Positions 42,657 through 53,027 of a stretch of 64,000 nt of DNA are shown one piece after another. The position numbers were made by a program, and so were the translations under genes. The notes beneath the pieces are model-generated. The model was not told the DNA's origin, did not search any database, and saw only the letters and a list, made by a program, of their open reading frames with translations. Numbering within the stretch: the first letter of the stretch is position 1; each line of letters begins with the position of its first letter. The stretch comes from Paraburkholderia phytofirmans PsJN (GTDB lineage: Bacteria > Pseudomonadota > Gammaproteobacteria > Burkholderiales > Burkholderiaceae). Location: contig NC_010676.1 in assembly GCF_000020125.1 (NCBI RefSeq), positions 3,410,001 through 3,474,000 of the forward strand, given 5' to 3'.

Positions 42657-45600
42657 ATGCAAGTCACCGATGGCATTGCGGCGCGTCGCGCGCTGCTGCG
42701 CCCGTTCATCCTGTCTTTCTTTATGCTGCTCTCGTGGTTTGTGGTGCCGCATGCGCATGCAGAGTGCTTTGACGATTACGTGTCGAATGGCGCCTACCCG
42801 ACAGATCCAAACTGTGGCTTCCTTGCGGCCAGCGCTAATTTCAAGTCGGGCTTTGCTTGTGGCGAGCCCTTTACGATTGCATCCTATTGTGGCGGAGCAT
42901 CCGGCGGTACGACGGTTGAACCGATCTCTCCTGATGACACCGTCACCCTCGACGGCGATGGCACCGGCGGTCAGCCGGGAGGCTCGGACGGTTCGGGAGG
43001 CTGCAGCGGCGGTGATGCGACGGCGGGTTGCGGAAGTAGCACGTCCGGCGGCGATCCAGTCAGGTTGTACACGGGTCAGTTCCACCTGGTTGCCCATGAT
43101 TTGCATGTTGCCGACACGATCGCGCTGGACCTCGCCCGCGTTTATCGTAGCAGCGCTTACGACACATCTGGCAGGCCGATGGCCGGCGCATTCGGCATTG
43201 GCGCGACGTTCAATTACGATAGCTATCTGACGGTGAGCGCAGCAGACAGCAATAATCTGCGGCAGCTTATTCAACTTTATCTGCCCAGTGGAATCCATGT
43301 TCCGTTCACTCTTCGTGCCGGCACCAGCGCAACTTGGGACGACCTGACAAGCGCAGGCGAGTTCTACCGTGGCAGCATTACCGGCAACGGCACGACCAAG
43401 TTGCTGACCCTGCGCGACGGCCACACGATGCAGTTCACGATGTTCGCCGGCCTTTATCGCCTGACCCGTGTGCAGGACCGCAACGGCAACACGGTCGCCA
43501 TCAACCGAAACAGCAGCACCGGCGCGATCACGGGCATCAACTGTCCTAATGGACGTGCGCTAACATTTGCGTCGATTGTCGGTGCGCGCGGTACGCCACT
43601 CGTCTCGCGCATCTCCGACCCGTTGAACCGCCAGGTGAACTACCAGTACGACGGTCAGGACCGCCTCACGCAGGTGACGGACGCGGGCGGCGGTGTATGG
43701 AAGTACGGCTGGGACACGAAGAGCCGTCTGGTTAGCGTGACCGATCCGGAAGGCAACCAACAGGTCGTCAACACCTACGACGACAGTGACCGCGTGACCG
43801 CCCAGAAGCTCGCTGACGGCAGCACGTTTGGTTTCGCCTACACGGTGACGGGCAGCAAGATCACGCAGACCGACGTGACGGACAGGCGCGGCAGCATTCG
43901 GCGGGTGGTGTTCGACGCAAACGGGCGGGTGGTGAGTAACACATACCCGGCAGGTCAATCGATCGCGCAGGTACAGACCTTCACGCGCGATCCAACGGGG
44001 CGCGTGACGAACCTCACTGCGGCCGATCGCCGGTACACATACACTTACGACGCGAACGGCAACCGTATCAGCGAGGCGGATCAATACGGTGTGTTGGCGA
44101 CCCGTACTTTCGATAGCTATAGCCAAGTGCTGACGGAAGCGCAGGCCGGCGACCCTCAGCGCGGCGTCAGCACTGTCTACACTTATGACGCCAAGGGCAA
44201 TCGGCTAACGCTGACCGACCGGCTGGGCAACCGCACCACGCAGACGAACGACAGCCAGGGCCGCCCGCTCACGGTAACCGACGCGCTAAAGGGGGTGACG
44301 AAGTACACCTGGAGCGGTGCGGACCTCACGGCAATCACCGATGCCCTGAGCCGCACCACACAGTTCACCGCGGACGCGGCGGGCCGGGTGACTGCGGTGC
44401 AGGACCCGCTGGGCAATAAAACGACGCGCACGCTCGACGCGCTGGATCGCACGACCACCGTGATCGATGCGCTGGGCGGTGTGACGCGCTTCACGTGGGA
44501 CCACAACGGCCATCTGCTGGGCCAGGCCGATCCGAAGGGTGTGACCACGGCTTATACGTACAACGCGATTGGCCGTGCGGTGAGTAAGTCCGATCCGCTG
44601 GGGCACGCTGAGACGTACACGTGGAATAACGCGGGGCAACTGGCGTCGGTGACCGATCGAAAGGGGCAACTGACAACGTATTGGTATGACGTGGCCGGTG
44701 AGCTGCAGTCGGTCTATTTCAACCCCGACGGCAACCCGCTGGGCGCACCCGTACGCTCTCTCGGCTATGGATGGGACGAGTACGGAAGGCTGCAGGGGAC
44801 ATCGGACGGCGGCGTGGGCCGTACACCGGTCGGCTCGCGTTACTATTTCGACAGCGTCACGGGCAAGGTAAGCCAGTGGGTCGAAACGCCTGGTACGCAG
44901 CAGGGATTCATCACCTACGGTTACGACCCGGACAGCCGGGATCTATCGTTCATCGGGGCGAAAGACGGAACAATCAGCTACAGCCATGACGCCGAACACC
45001 GCGTCACGCAGGTCCAGTACGCGGTGGACGGTGAGCCGTTGCGCGTGTTCGGCTACAAATACGACGCGCTGGGCCGGGGCAGTCAGGCGACGCTGGCCAA
45101 CGGCATCACGGCAACCTACACATGGGATGCGGCGAGCCAACTGACCGGCATCACGTACAAACGCGCTGACGGCAGCGTGCTCGGTGACCTGACGTACGGC
45201 TACGACCTCGCAGGACGTCGCACGAGTGCGGGCGGCAGTTTCGCGAAGGCAGACCTGCCGGCGGCTGTAAGCGATGCGCAGTACAACGCGGCGAACCAAC
45301 TCACGCACTGGTCGGGCAACACGCTGGCGTATGACCTGAACGGTAACCTGGCGAGCGACGGTTCAAACCGGTACATGTGGAACGAGCAGAACCTGCTGGG
45401 CCAGATCAGTGGTTCGGTTAGCGCGAGCTTCAGCTACGACATCTGGGGGCGTCGCCGGGACCAGACGGTCAACGGCCACAGTCAGCAGTCGTTCTGGAAT
45501 GGTGATGAGCTGAGATTCACGATCGTCGATGGCGACTATGCGCATCGAAACCGGATGTTCTCGGCATACCCGGAAAGCCGGCTGGATGAACTGACGTATC

Positions 45601-46139
45601 GGCGCATTGGCGACGATGCGGGCCAGGACAGCTACATCCTGCGCGATGCGAACAACAACGTCATTGCGCTGACCGATGCGAACCAGCAGAGCCAGACGCA
45701 GTACACCTACCAACCGTATGGGACAACCACGCAGACGGGTGCGGTCGACCCGAACCTGCAACAGTACACCGGGCGCGAGAATGATGGGACGGGGTTGTAT
45801 TACTATCGGAGCCGGTATTACAGTCCGGCGATAGGGCGGTTCATTAGTGAAGACCCAATCGGCTACGCGAGTGGGCAGACGAATGGGTATGCTTATGTGG
45901 GCGGGAATCCGGTGCAGTTCACGGATCCTGCCGGCGAAGTTGGCCTGCCAATGAATGGACCGGCCAATACATGGGTATTGAACCCTTCGGGCAGCGGGCA
46001 GACACGACTTTATGATCCCAATGGCCGTCCCGCTGTTGATCTCGATTTCGATCATTCTCATGGTGGAATGAGGCCACACGCGCACAATTGGGATGGTAAC
46101 AACCGGGATTGGGCCGTTGCCCCGTTCTGTCCGCTATGA
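42657..46139 (+). CDS. Secreted Rhs/YD-repeat protein with C-terminal toxin-like domain
   Basis: An 1160-aa Rhs protein. A Sec signal (about 1-34, HAHA-EC) and a Gly/Ser-rich spacer (about 98-130) lead into the DPVRLYTGQFHL start of the Rhs shell. Many YD repeats follow. The conserved core ends near residue 1092 (RYYSPAIGRFISEDPIGYAS through FTDPAG). The last about 68 residues are the variable tip, with YDPNGRPAVDLDFDHSHGG and PHAHNW; the spaced D and H residues recall polymorphic toxin type 24, though I cannot verify this. It has no VgrG or PAAR neighbour. Confidence 0.9.
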   Translation: MQVTDGIAARRALLRPFILSFFMLLSWFVVPHAHAECFDDYVSNGAYPTDPNCGFLAASANFKSGFACGEPFTIASYCGGASGGTTVEPISPDDTVTLDGDGTGGQPGGSDGSGGCSGGDATAGCGSSTSGGDPVRLYTGQFHLVAHDLHVADTIALDLARVYRSSAYDTSGRPMAGAFGIGATFNYDSYLTVSAADSNNLRQLIQLYLPSGIHVPFTLRAGTSATWDDLTSAGEFYRGSITGNGTTKLLTLRDGHTMQFTMFAGLYRLTRVQDRNGNTVAINRNSSTGAITGINCPNGRALTFASIVGARGTPLVSRISDPLNRQVNYQYDGQDRLTQVTDAGGGVWKYGWDTKSRLVSVTDPEGNQQVVNTYDDSDRVTAQKLADGSTFGFAYTVTGSKITQTDVTDRRGSIRRVVFDANGRVVSNTYPAGQSIAQVQTFTRDPTGRVTNLTAADRRYTYTYDANGNRISEADQYGVLATRTFDSYSQVLTEAQAGDPQRGVSTVYTYDAKGNRLTLTDRLGNRTTQTNDSQGRPLTVTDALKGVTKYTWSGADLTAITDALSRTTQFTADAAGRVTAVQDPLGNKTTRTLDALDRTTTVIDALGGVTRFTWDHNGHLLGQADPKGVTTAYTYNAIGRAVSKSDPLGHAETYTWNNAGQLASVTDRKGQLTTYWYDVAGELQSVYFNPDGNPLGAPVRSLGYGWDEYGRLQGTSDGGVGRTPVGSRYYFDSVTGKVSQWVETPGTQQGFITYGYDPDSRDLSFIGAKDGTISYSHDAEHRVTQVQYAVDGEPLRVFGYKYDALGRGSQATLANGITATYTWDAASQLTGITYKRADGSVLGDLTYGYDLAGRRTSAGGSFAKADLPAAVSDAQYNAANQLTHWSGNTLAYDLNGNLASDGSNRYMWNEQNLLGQISGSVSASFSYDIWGRRRDQTVNGHSQQSFWNGDELRFTIVDGDYAHRNRMFSAYPESRLDELTYRRIGDDAGQDSYILRDANNNVIALTDANQQSQTQYTYQPYGTTTQTGAVDPNLQQYTGRENDGTGLYYYRSRYYSPAIGRFISEDPIGYASGQTNGYAYVGGNPVQFTDPAGEVGLPMNGPANTWVLNPSGSGQTRLYDPNGRPAVDLDFDHSHGGMRPHAHNWDGNNRDWAVAPFCPL

Positions 46140-46155
46140 ACTCTGGGTGATAGCT

Positions 46156-46491
46156 ATGCTGCTAGACCATCTGCATGATTGGTATATAGACGGAATCGAG
46201 GTGGATGGAAGCGATTTGCGTATTAAAATCCACCTCGAAGCTGAAAAAAGGGTGCTCGTATTTGCTGGGGCTTCGCGTTGCATCGTGAACGATTTCCTCA
46301 TCCAGAACGTTATCTATGACATCAACATCTTCTCGTCCGAGGATGATCCGTCGCGCTATGAAGAGGCAATTGCGCGGCTGAACGAGTCCTATCCATGGCC
46401 CCCCGAAGGGGTGAAAAAGATCGCGGAGATGCGACCTTCCGTTGGCGCTGATATAACGATTGAGTTCTCGACAGTGTCAGTGCTGGGATAG
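46156..46491 (+). CDS. Candidate immunity protein for the Rhs tip
   Basis: A 111-aa acidic soluble protein, not recognised. It starts MLLDHLHDWYIDGIEVDG and contains an internal YEEAIARLNESYPWPPEG helix. It lies 16 nt after the rhs stop, the usual place for an immunity gene. Its lower GC content than the Rhs shell is also typical of exchangeable toxin-immunity cassettes. No known immunity family was recognised, so the role rests on position. Confidence 0.65.
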   Translation: MLLDHLHDWYIDGIEVDGSDLRIKIHLEAEKRVLVFAGASRCIVNDFLIQNVIYDINIFSSEDDPSRYEEAIARLNESYPWPPEGVKKIAEMRPSVGADITIEFSTVSVLG

Positions 46492-46515
46492 CGTTGAAGC
46501 AGAAGGGCCACGTTG

Positions 46516-46540
46516 TGAACTGACCCCGCAAAGTTGGACA
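46516..46540. mobile_element. Solitary IS3-type insertion sequence terminus
   Basis: TGAACTGACCCC followed by GC and AAAGTTGGACA closely resembles the terminal inverted repeat of many IS3-family elements. No transposase reading frame or opposite terminus was found nearby, so it appears to be a remnant. It is 24 bp past the candidate immunity gene. Confidence 0.6.
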
Positions 46541-46674
46541 GTTTGCGTTCAGGTTTGAGCGGGCGGGATCTGTACAACTGATGAGTTTCTGGTGCTGGAT
46601 GGTGATACGCACGCGCTGTCCAGGTTCGCGCCGGGGATTGGAGCGATAATGCGCCCCTGAACATCGATTGCGGC

Positions 46675-48384
46675 CTAAGTCGCCGGCCGTTGCTTGATCC
46701 CCTCAATAACCCAGATACTCATCAAGCCCGCGCTTACACAAGCGATGATGTCCGGTTTATAAATCGCCAGCGCCATCCACACAAGGTTCGCATACCCGCG
46801 GAAAAACGCCGGTATCGCGTTACGCAGATCATTCCAACGCGTCGTCGCCAGCACGCCGCCCGCGGCCGACATCACCGCAAACAACGCCCACGCGAACTGC
46901 GTCGTACGCACTTCCTGTTGCAACAGCAACACGATCAACGCTACGAACCCGGCCCACCACAAAGGCACGCAAGCCCAAAACAACCGCGGCCGACGCGCGA
47001 TCCATCCGCGCCATTCCGCCTGCGAAAACGAAAAGAAGAATGCGAACAGCACACCGTGCGCATAAGGCATCAGCCACGCATGCGAATCCGTGGCGATCCA
47101 GTGGCCCGCGAAACCCAACGCCGTCGCGCTGAATGCGGCCAGTATCGCGAGCTCCTTGACGGGCGGCCAGCCGTGAATCAACGCGGCCCAGATCGTACAG
47201 ACGCCCAGTGTAGCCATCGCGATCGATGTCGAACGGCCGCTGCTGTCATCGCACAGTGCAAAGGCGGTCGCGCCAAGCCACACCGTAATCCAGCCATAAC
47301 GCAGCCAGCCGATCGAGCGCAACGCCCGCAGCCGCTGTTGCTGCAGCTCGGACAACAGCACGGTCGTCGCGGCGACCGTCGTCAAGGCGAGCATCAGCGT
47401 CGACAGAAAAATGCCCAACTGAGCGGGCGACCACTGATCGAACCACCTGTTGCTGTTGGGGTTCAGCGAAGCGTCGGCGAACAGCAAACCGCACCACGCG
47501 TTCAAGGCGAGCGCCGGACCAAACAGACGGCCCGCGCCGACGCGGAATTTGAGGCAACGTCCCCAGAAATCGACCTTCTCGGCATCGAGCCGCAGCCGTA
47601 CCACATTCGGATGGTAGCGACCGAGAGCGGTCAATAGCTGTTCCATCTCGGCGCGCACGCCGGCACGAAGCAATGCACGCGCGCCGGCCGTCATTTGCGG
47701 CAGCGGACCTTCGAGCAATGCCATAGCATTAGTGAAGCGCAGACGCAGCGCGTCGTAGTCTTCATCGGCGAACACGCGGTTCAAGGCGAGCGTGGCGATG
47801 GCCGCGTTGCGACGCCGCAGATGCGTGGAGTTGTCCCGCCAGCCGAGGACCGCGCTCAGGTTCATGCGCAGCGTAGCGGGCGTGTCTTCGTTCAGACAAT
47901 GACACAGTGCCTGCCATTCGAGTTCGTCGCGCGTCGCAAGGTTGACGACGGCGGCGAATAGGTCTTGCAGCGAGCGGCGCGACTCGAGGTCGTCCGCTTG
48001 CGCGATGAAGTCGTGCCAGAGTTGGACGGCGGTTTCGAAGGGGTCGGCTTCGCGAGTGGCGGCCTGGCTTTGCGCCGTGTCGAGCGTGGCACGGGACGTC
48101 GCGGGCGCGATGTCACTCTCCTGCGCGGTTTCGACTAACACCGCGGGTTCAGCGTCAGACACGTTCGCGGCCGACGCAGCGTCCATGTCCTTCGCGACCG
48201 CGCCGCTCGCCATCTGCAACGCCGACTCATACGCATAGCGCAGACGTTGAAACGCCTCGGCATCTTCATCAGGACGCCGTTGTTTCAACAGCCGCGCGTA
48301 AGCGCGACGTACCGCGCGCTCGTCAGCATCCGACTCGATGCCGAGCACATCCCATGGCCAATGATTGTTGGAGATCGTATTCAT
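46675..48384 (-). CDS. Membrane J-domain protein, partner of HscC (RPD variant)
   Basis: A 569-aa protein with a short N-terminal J-like domain (about 8-55): PWDVLGIESDADERAVRRAYARLLK, here counted in two runs, and RPDEDAEAFQRLRYAYE. The HPD tripeptide is RPD (residues 37-39). A helical middle part (about 110-275) and seven or eight C-terminal membrane helices (about 285-560) follow. It starts 6 bp after hscC. E. coli HscC also works with atypical J proteins (DjlB and DjlC), so partner function is likely. It is predicted to sit in the inner membrane. Confidence 0.87.
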   Translation of the reverse strand: MNTISNNHWPWDVLGIESDADERAVRRAYARLLKQRRPDEDAEAFQRLRYAYESALQMASGAVAKDMDAASAANVSDAEPAVLVETAQESDIAPATSRATLDTAQSQAATREADPFETAVQLWHDFIAQADDLESRRSLQDLFAAVVNLATRDELEWQALCHCLNEDTPATLRMNLSAVLGWRDNSTHLRRRNAAIATLALNRVFADEDYDALRLRFTNAMALLEGPLPQMTAGARALLRAGVRAEMEQLLTALGRYHPNVVRLRLDAEKVDFWGRCLKFRVGAGRLFGPALALNAWCGLLFADASLNPNSNRWFDQWSPAQLGIFLSTLMLALTTVAATTVLLSELQQQRLRALRSIGWLRYGWITVWLGATAFALCDDSSGRSTSIAMATLGVCTIWAALIHGWPPVKELAILAAFSATALGFAGHWIATDSHAWLMPYAHGVLFAFFFSFSQAEWRGWIARRPRLFWACVPLWWAGFVALIVLLLQQEVRTTQFAWALFAVMSAAGGVLATTRWNDLRNAIPAFFRGYANLVWMALAIYKPDIIACVSAGLMSIWVIEGIKQRPAT

Positions 48385-48390
48385 GGCCGC

Positions 48391-50100
48391 TCAGTAAGAC
48401 ACATGCACGTCGAAACGGTCCAGCAGTGCGCTCAGTTCGCCGCGCGCTCGCGCGATTTCGTCGGCGTCCTGGCGCTCAATCAGTGCCTGGAAGCGAGCGA
48501 TATGCGCCGCCAGATATTGCCGATGGTCACCGAGCGTTTCTTCATAGACTCGGTCGGCGCGTGTCATCAACGTTCGGTTCTCGAGTTGATCGCGTGGGTG
48601 AATCTTCAACGCGCTCAACGCCGCGAGACGCTGGCGGATTTCTTCGGCCGTCATCACGCCGGGGTTTTCTTCGATCACCATCGCGCGCTTGACGCCGCCC
48701 GGAAACGCCGTCGCTTCCACTTCCAGCACGCCGTTGATGTCGTAAGTGAAGCGCACATCCGCGCCCGCATCGCCCGCTGCCTTGAGCGGCACTTCCAGCG
48801 TGAATTCTCCGAGCGCGACGTTATCCGTGGTCAAACGCGCTTCGCCCTGAAACACCTTGATGCTCAACATCTGCTGACGGTCGCGCACCGTGAAAATGCG
48901 CTGCATGCGGCTCACCGGAACGATCGTATTGCGCTCGATGATCGGCAAGAAGTGGCCTGGCACGAACTGCGCCGGCCCGACCTGCATGGCCGTGTCGATG
49001 CCGAGGCTATAGGGCGCGACATCGGTCAGCACCATTTCATCGAGTCCGGCATCGCGCCCGACGAGGCCGGCCTGCACCGCCGCGCCGAGTGCGACCACTT
49101 CGTCCGGATTCAGATGTCCGGCGGGCAGGCGGCCGAACATCTTCGAGACCAGCTTGCGGACCATCGGCATGCGTGACGCACCGCCCACCAGGATGATCTC
49201 GTCGAGCGCGGCGACGGCGATCTTCGAATCGCGCAATGCGCGTTCGACCGGTTTGCGCAGACGTTGCAGCAAATGCTCGCAGGTGCGCTCCGCGGCGGCT
49301 GCATCGAGTTCGAGCACGTGCTGGTTGTCGTCGATCGTGAGTTCGAGCGTGACGCTGTCGATGCCGTTCTGCGTGAGTTGACGTTTCGCGCGTTCAGCTT
49401 GCTGATGCAGCCGTTGCGCGGCAACCGGCGTAAGCGATTGGAGCTTGAGACCGTTGCGTTGACAGAACAATTCGACCAATGCGTCGGTGAAGTCTTCACC
49501 GCCCAGAAAATTGTCGCCAGTGCTGGCGCGCACTTCCATCACGCCTTCGAAGAAGTCGAGCACGGAGACGTCGAAAGTGCCACCGCCGAGATCGAAGATC
49601 AGAAACTTGCGCTCGCTGTCGCGTTGATGCACGCCATACGCAAGCGAGGCCGCGGTCGGTTCATTGACGAGGCGCAGCACATTGAGGCCGGCGAGTTCAC
49701 CGGCGATGCGCGTGGCTTTGCGTTGCGCGTCGCTAAAATAGGCGGGTACGGCGATCACGGCGTCGCTGACGGTTGCGCCGAGAAACGCTTCGGCATCGGC
49801 CTTCAACGACTTGAGCACCAGCGAGGACAATTCTTCGGGACGCAGCGTTTGCGTGCCGAGCGACACGGCGCGGCTGGTGCCCATGTAGCGTTTGAAGTTG
49901 GCGGCGGTGCGCTCGGGATGCGTATGCAAGCGGTCATGAGCAGGACGGCCGACAAGAATCGAGCCATCGCCGTCGATGGAAACGCACGAGGGCGTAAGCG
50001 TTTCGCCTAACGCGTTCGGGATGAGCACGGCGCGGTCGTCGCGCCAGATTGCTGCGAGACTATGCGTGGTTCCAAGATCGATGCCGATGATCGAAGGCAT
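48391..50100 (-). CDS. hscC: Hsp70-family chaperone HscC
   Basis: A 569-aa specialised Hsp70. The ATPase begins [15 protein letters not shown], with [15 protein letters not shown] and [15 protein letters not shown] as phosphate and adenosine motifs. The substrate domain begins after about residue 380 and is shorter than in DnaK. N-terminal sequence and length (E. coli HscC is about 556 aa) fit HscC. It is co-transcribed with the J-domain gene. HscC has been linked to transcription and stress responses in E. coli, but its role here is unknown. Confidence 0.92.
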   Translation of the reverse strand: MPSIIGIDLGTTHSLAAIWRDDRAVLIPNALGETLTPSCVSIDGDGSILVGRPAHDRLHTHPERTAANFKRYMGTSRAVSLGTQTLRPEELSSLVLKSLKADAEAFLGATVSDAVIAVPAYFSDAQRKATRIAGELAGLNVLRLVNEPTAASLAYGVHQRDSERKFLIFDLGGGTFDVSVLDFFEGVMEVRASTGDNFLGGEDFTDALVELFCQRNGLKLQSLTPVAAQRLHQQAERAKRQLTQNGIDSVTLELTIDDNQHVLELDAAAAERTCEHLLQRLRKPVERALRDSKIAVAALDEIILVGGASRMPMVRKLVSKMFGRLPAGHLNPDEVVALGAAVQAGLVGRDAGLDEMVLTDVAPYSLGIDTAMQVGPAQFVPGHFLPIIERNTIVPVSRMQRIFTVRDRQQMLSIKVFQGEARLTTDNVALGEFTLEVPLKAAGDAGADVRFTYDINGVLEVEATAFPGGVKRAMVIEENPGVMTAEEIRQRLAALSALKIHPRDQLENRTLMTRADRVYEETLGDHRQYLAAHIARFQALIERQDADEIARARGELSALLDRFDVHVSY

Positions 50101-50321
50101 GTACAGTTTCCGATTCGTTTGCGCCCCCCCATGAGGAGATCGCCCAAGGTTTCGCTAGTGACCCGCTTGGAGCCGCGTGTAGCTCCGTCCAATGGCGATA
50201 ACGGCAGACCGCCCGCAAACTTGAGCGGCGCGGGTCTGGAAGGTGGCGAGAATCGGGCTGGACGATGCGCGACGCGTGGTGGCCGCGCGATCGGTCGAAC
50301 ATCAATAGGCGACGCGCGCCA

Positions 50322-50783
50322 TCACAACGCTTTGCGATACACCACGAAGCCTGAGCGGTCCGCGACCTTGTCGTAGAGTTTCATCGCCGTCTGATTCGTT
50401 TCGTGCGTCTGCCAGTAAACGCGCTGCGAACCATCGGCTTTGGCGCGCTCATATACCCCTTCGATCAATGCGCGGCCGACGCCTTTGCCACGCTCGCTGT
50501 CGAGCGTGTACAGGTCTTGCAGGTAGCAGATCGGTCCTTTCATGGTCGTGTGGCGGTGATACAGGAAATGCACGAGGCCGAGCAACTGGCCGTTGCGTTC
50601 GGCGACCATCGCATGCATCGGCTCGTAGCCGTCGAAGAAACGTTCCCACGTGATTTGCGTGATCTCGCGCGGCAACGCGGTTTCGCCCGAGCGGCCGTAG
50701 AACGCGTTGTAGGCGTCCCAGAGCGGCAGCCATGCGTCGAAGTCGCCGGGGACGACGGGACGGATCTGAATCGAATCGGACAT
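50322..50783 (-). CDS. GNAT family N-acetyltransferase
   Basis: A 153-aa single-domain GNAT acetyltransferase. Motif A is LDSERGKGVGRALIEGV, with the acetyl-CoA pyrophosphate loop RGKGVGRA. ICYLQDLYT precedes it, and the end reads VADRSGFVVYRKAL. AAGGAA lies before the ATG at 50783. The acceptor amine is unknown. It stands alone. Confidence 0.92.
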   Translation of the reverse strand: MSDSIQIRPVVPGDFDAWLPLWDAYNAFYGRSGETALPREITQITWERFFDGYEPMHAMVAERNGQLLGLVHFLYHRHTTMKGPICYLQDLYTLDSERGKGVGRALIEGVYERAKADGSQRVYWQTHETNQTAMKLYDKVADRSGFVVYRKAL

Positions 50784-50960
50784 GTGCGGTTCCTTAGTGA
50801 GTGAAGACTGCCAATCCGTCAGCATAAGAAATTCGACGCACCATTGTTAGCTCCACGACACGGCCGAAATTTGGAGCCACGATTGGACGAAGGACCGTCG
50901 ATGTCGAATGTGGAGTGCGGTGCCGCGGCAGCCGCTATGCGAACGGATAGCAAACCGCGC

Positions 50961-51380
50961 TCAGTACGAACGCTGCTTGATACCCCAGCGCCCGTCCTGC
51001 CACGTCACGATCCAGACATTGCGATGCTGGGTAATGATCGAACCGTCCGCGCGATTGCGCGAATACACCACACGCAGGTGCACTTTGCGCGGGCTCACGA
51101 GCACCACGTGCTGTTCCTGATACGCAGTGTGATGCCACCTGGTAGCGCGCGTCAGATCGTCGAAGAAACCGGCGGCCAATTGCCCCGGCCGTTCCCAGAT
51201 CACCAGTTGTTCGCCCGAGAGAATGACGTGCGGAAAGTGCAAATGCGCGTCCATACCGTCGAGATCGCGCGCGTTGAAGCAGGCGGTAAAGCCGTCGATG
51301 CAGGCGAGCGCGGCAAGCGTCATCGCGGTTTCGTCGATGCCGTCCTGCTGCGGGATGAACAATGCGTTGGCGTCAGCCAT
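50961..51380 (-). CDS. NTF2/SnoaL-like protein
   Basis: A 139-aa protein of the nuclear transport factor 2 fold. The segments CIDGFTACFNARDLDGMDAHL, VILSGEQLVIW and the C-terminal RNVWIVTWQDGRWGIKQRSY are typical of SnoaL-like domains (cone-shaped barrel). The ATG at 51380 sits 26 bp after the FAD oxidoreductase gene, so they are co-transcribed. It could be a hydratase, isomerase or ligand-binding partner, but catalytic residues are not certain. Confidence 0.85.
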   Translation of the reverse strand: MADANALFIPQQDGIDETAMTLAALACIDGFTACFNARDLDGMDAHLHFPHVILSGEQLVIWERPGQLAAGFFDDLTRATRWHHTAYQEQHVVLVSPRKVHLRVVYSRNRADGSIITQHRNVWIVTWQDGRWGIKQRSY

Positions 51381-51406
51381 CGTTACGTATGGGAAAAAGC
51401 GACCAT

Positions 51407-52510
51407 TCAGACCGTCTCGGCTCTGAGCCAGCGCGCGAGGGTGGCGTCGTCGTTTGTCTCCAGCGCCTCCGCGATTCGACGTCCCACCGCCGCACCGAAT
51501 TTGTAGCCGTGTCCGGAGCACGCCGATACCACCAGCGTGTTGCCGATGCGCTTCGAAAAGAAGCGGTTATCCGCTGTGAACGTGTACGCGCAGGTTTTTA
51601 CTTCGGATACCGTATATTCGTCGATCCGGCTGAACGGCGGTGAAAACAGCCGCCGCAAACGGTCGCCTTCACCGGGCGCCGCAGCACGATTCGCCTCGGG
51701 GTCCGGCGTGCGCGCCTTGTTGACGCCCGCGCCAAACTTCAGACCGATGCCGTCGAGCGGCGGCAGCACATAGCCATCGCTCGCGCCGCCGATATCGACG
51801 ATCGCGGGCGCCGTCGCCCACGCGTCTTCCAGATCCGCAGGCGGCTCCAGATACGCGACGATGTTGCGATATGTCATCAGGTTCTCGGCAAGCGCGGGAA
51901 ACATTTGCGCAGTCCATGCGCCCGCGGTGACCACGAGCCGGTCGGCGCGCACGATCTCGTCGTTTTCGAGTTGCACGGAAGCGGCGTTCGGATCGACCGC
52001 GTGCACCTTGGTGTGCATGCGAATGTCGGCGCCGCGCATCTTGAGCCACGCCTTCATATCGCGTGCAATGCGTTCGCTGAAAAGCGCACCGCCGTCGTGA
52101 TCAAGGTAAGCGTAACGAAACGTGGCTGGATCGAGAAACGGGTAGCGCGCCGCTGCGTCGAGCGGCTCGAGCCGTTCGTACTCGAATCCCATGCGGTCAA
52201 GGCCGGTGCGGAACTGTTCGGCGCCATCGCCTGCGAATTGCGAAATACCGAGCACGCCGCAATTCGCATAATGGGACACGCCGAGATCGTTCCACAGCAG
52301 GTCCCAGCTATCGAACGCCTCTTCGATGTTCCGCGCATAACCATCTGCATCGCCGTATGCGCGACGAATCATGCGATGCCGGTCGCCCGATGCGGCGAGT
52401 GGATTTGGAATCGAGCCCTGCTCGATCAGCGTGATGTCATGTCCCTGTTTCGAGAGCGACCACGCCGTGCTCAAACCGGCGATGCCCGCGCCCACGATTG
52501 TTACCCGCAT
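51407..52510 (-). CDS. FAD-dependent oxidase, DAO/sarcosine-oxidase-like
   Basis: A 367-aa flavoprotein of the D-amino-acid oxidase superfamily. The FAD Rossmann motif GAGIAGLSTAWSL starts at residue 7. LIEQGSIPNPLAASGDRHR with an SxDRHR-type flavin link region and CSGHGYKFGAAVGRRIAEAL near the end fit the sarcosine/N-methyltryptophan oxidase group. Cys in SACSGHGYKF is at the position of the covalent flavin Cys of that group. The substrate is probably a secondary amine or amino acid. Confidence 0.9.
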   Translation of the reverse strand: MRVTIVGAGIAGLSTAWSLSKQGHDITLIEQGSIPNPLAASGDRHRMIRRAYGDADGYARNIEEAFDSWDLLWNDLGVSHYANCGVLGISQFAGDGAEQFRTGLDRMGFEYERLEPLDAAARYPFLDPATFRYAYLDHDGGALFSERIARDMKAWLKMRGADIRMHTKVHAVDPNAASVQLENDEIVRADRLVVTAGAWTAQMFPALAENLMTYRNIVAYLEPPADLEDAWATAPAIVDIGGASDGYVLPPLDGIGLKFGAGVNKARTPDPEANRAAAPGEGDRLRRLFSPPFSRIDEYTVSEVKTCAYTFTADNRFFSKRIGNTLVVSACSGHGYKFGAAVGRRIAEALETNDDATLARWLRAETV

Positions 52511-52647
52511 GCCAACTCCCCCGAGTCGATGTTCTGGGCGAGAGTCTATCAGCGGGAAAAAAATCGGTGCGCGGTACGTTAATTTCGCGCGAGTCGGTCG
52601 AGGCGAACAGGCGATTCAACAGGCGGTGGTCTCCGCGCGCCGCCGTG

Positions 52648-52851
52648 TCAGTGTTTGCGATTCGAATTGTCGCGAAGCTGGTTGCGTACTTTTTTCGCGG
52701 CAAAGAGCGGCACGTAGTCGAATACACGCGCATCGTGCCGATAGCTGGCCAAGGTGTCGGCGTACATCTTCGAGACCGTTTCCGCGGGCGTGTCGGTTTC
52801 CTCGGCGATGCTTTTCACTAATTCGTCTACGTTAGGCTCGGGTTGCGACAT
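52648..52851 (-). CDS. DUF3562-family small protein
   Basis: A 67-aa protein that is rich in charged helix. The motif AEETDTPAETVSKMYADTL followed by LFAAKKVRNQLR is that of the DUF3562 family, which is frequent in Burkholderia. GGAGAG precedes the ATG at 52851. No function is known. Confidence 0.85.
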   Translation of the reverse strand: MSQPEPNVDELVKSIAEETDTPAETVSKMYADTLASYRHDARVFDYVPLFAAKKVRNQLRDNSNRKH

Positions 52852-53027
52852 AGATCTCTCCAAAGATGCAGGCAGGATGGACAGGTGGTACACGGACAGC
52901 AGGAGTTTCATTACAGGATGCGATGCGTGCCGATGCCAATTGAATCGGCCTATCGCCTGATTTTTTTTCACAGAGATTTTTGTCTTGCGATGCGGCAAGT
53001 GCCCGCACGGTGCGGCCGGGCGAAAAA

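Noticed and set aside
42657..46139. Rhs as a type VI secretion effector
   Set aside because: It has a Sec signal peptide and no PAAR or VgrG neighbour, so a T6SS link is not supported by this window.
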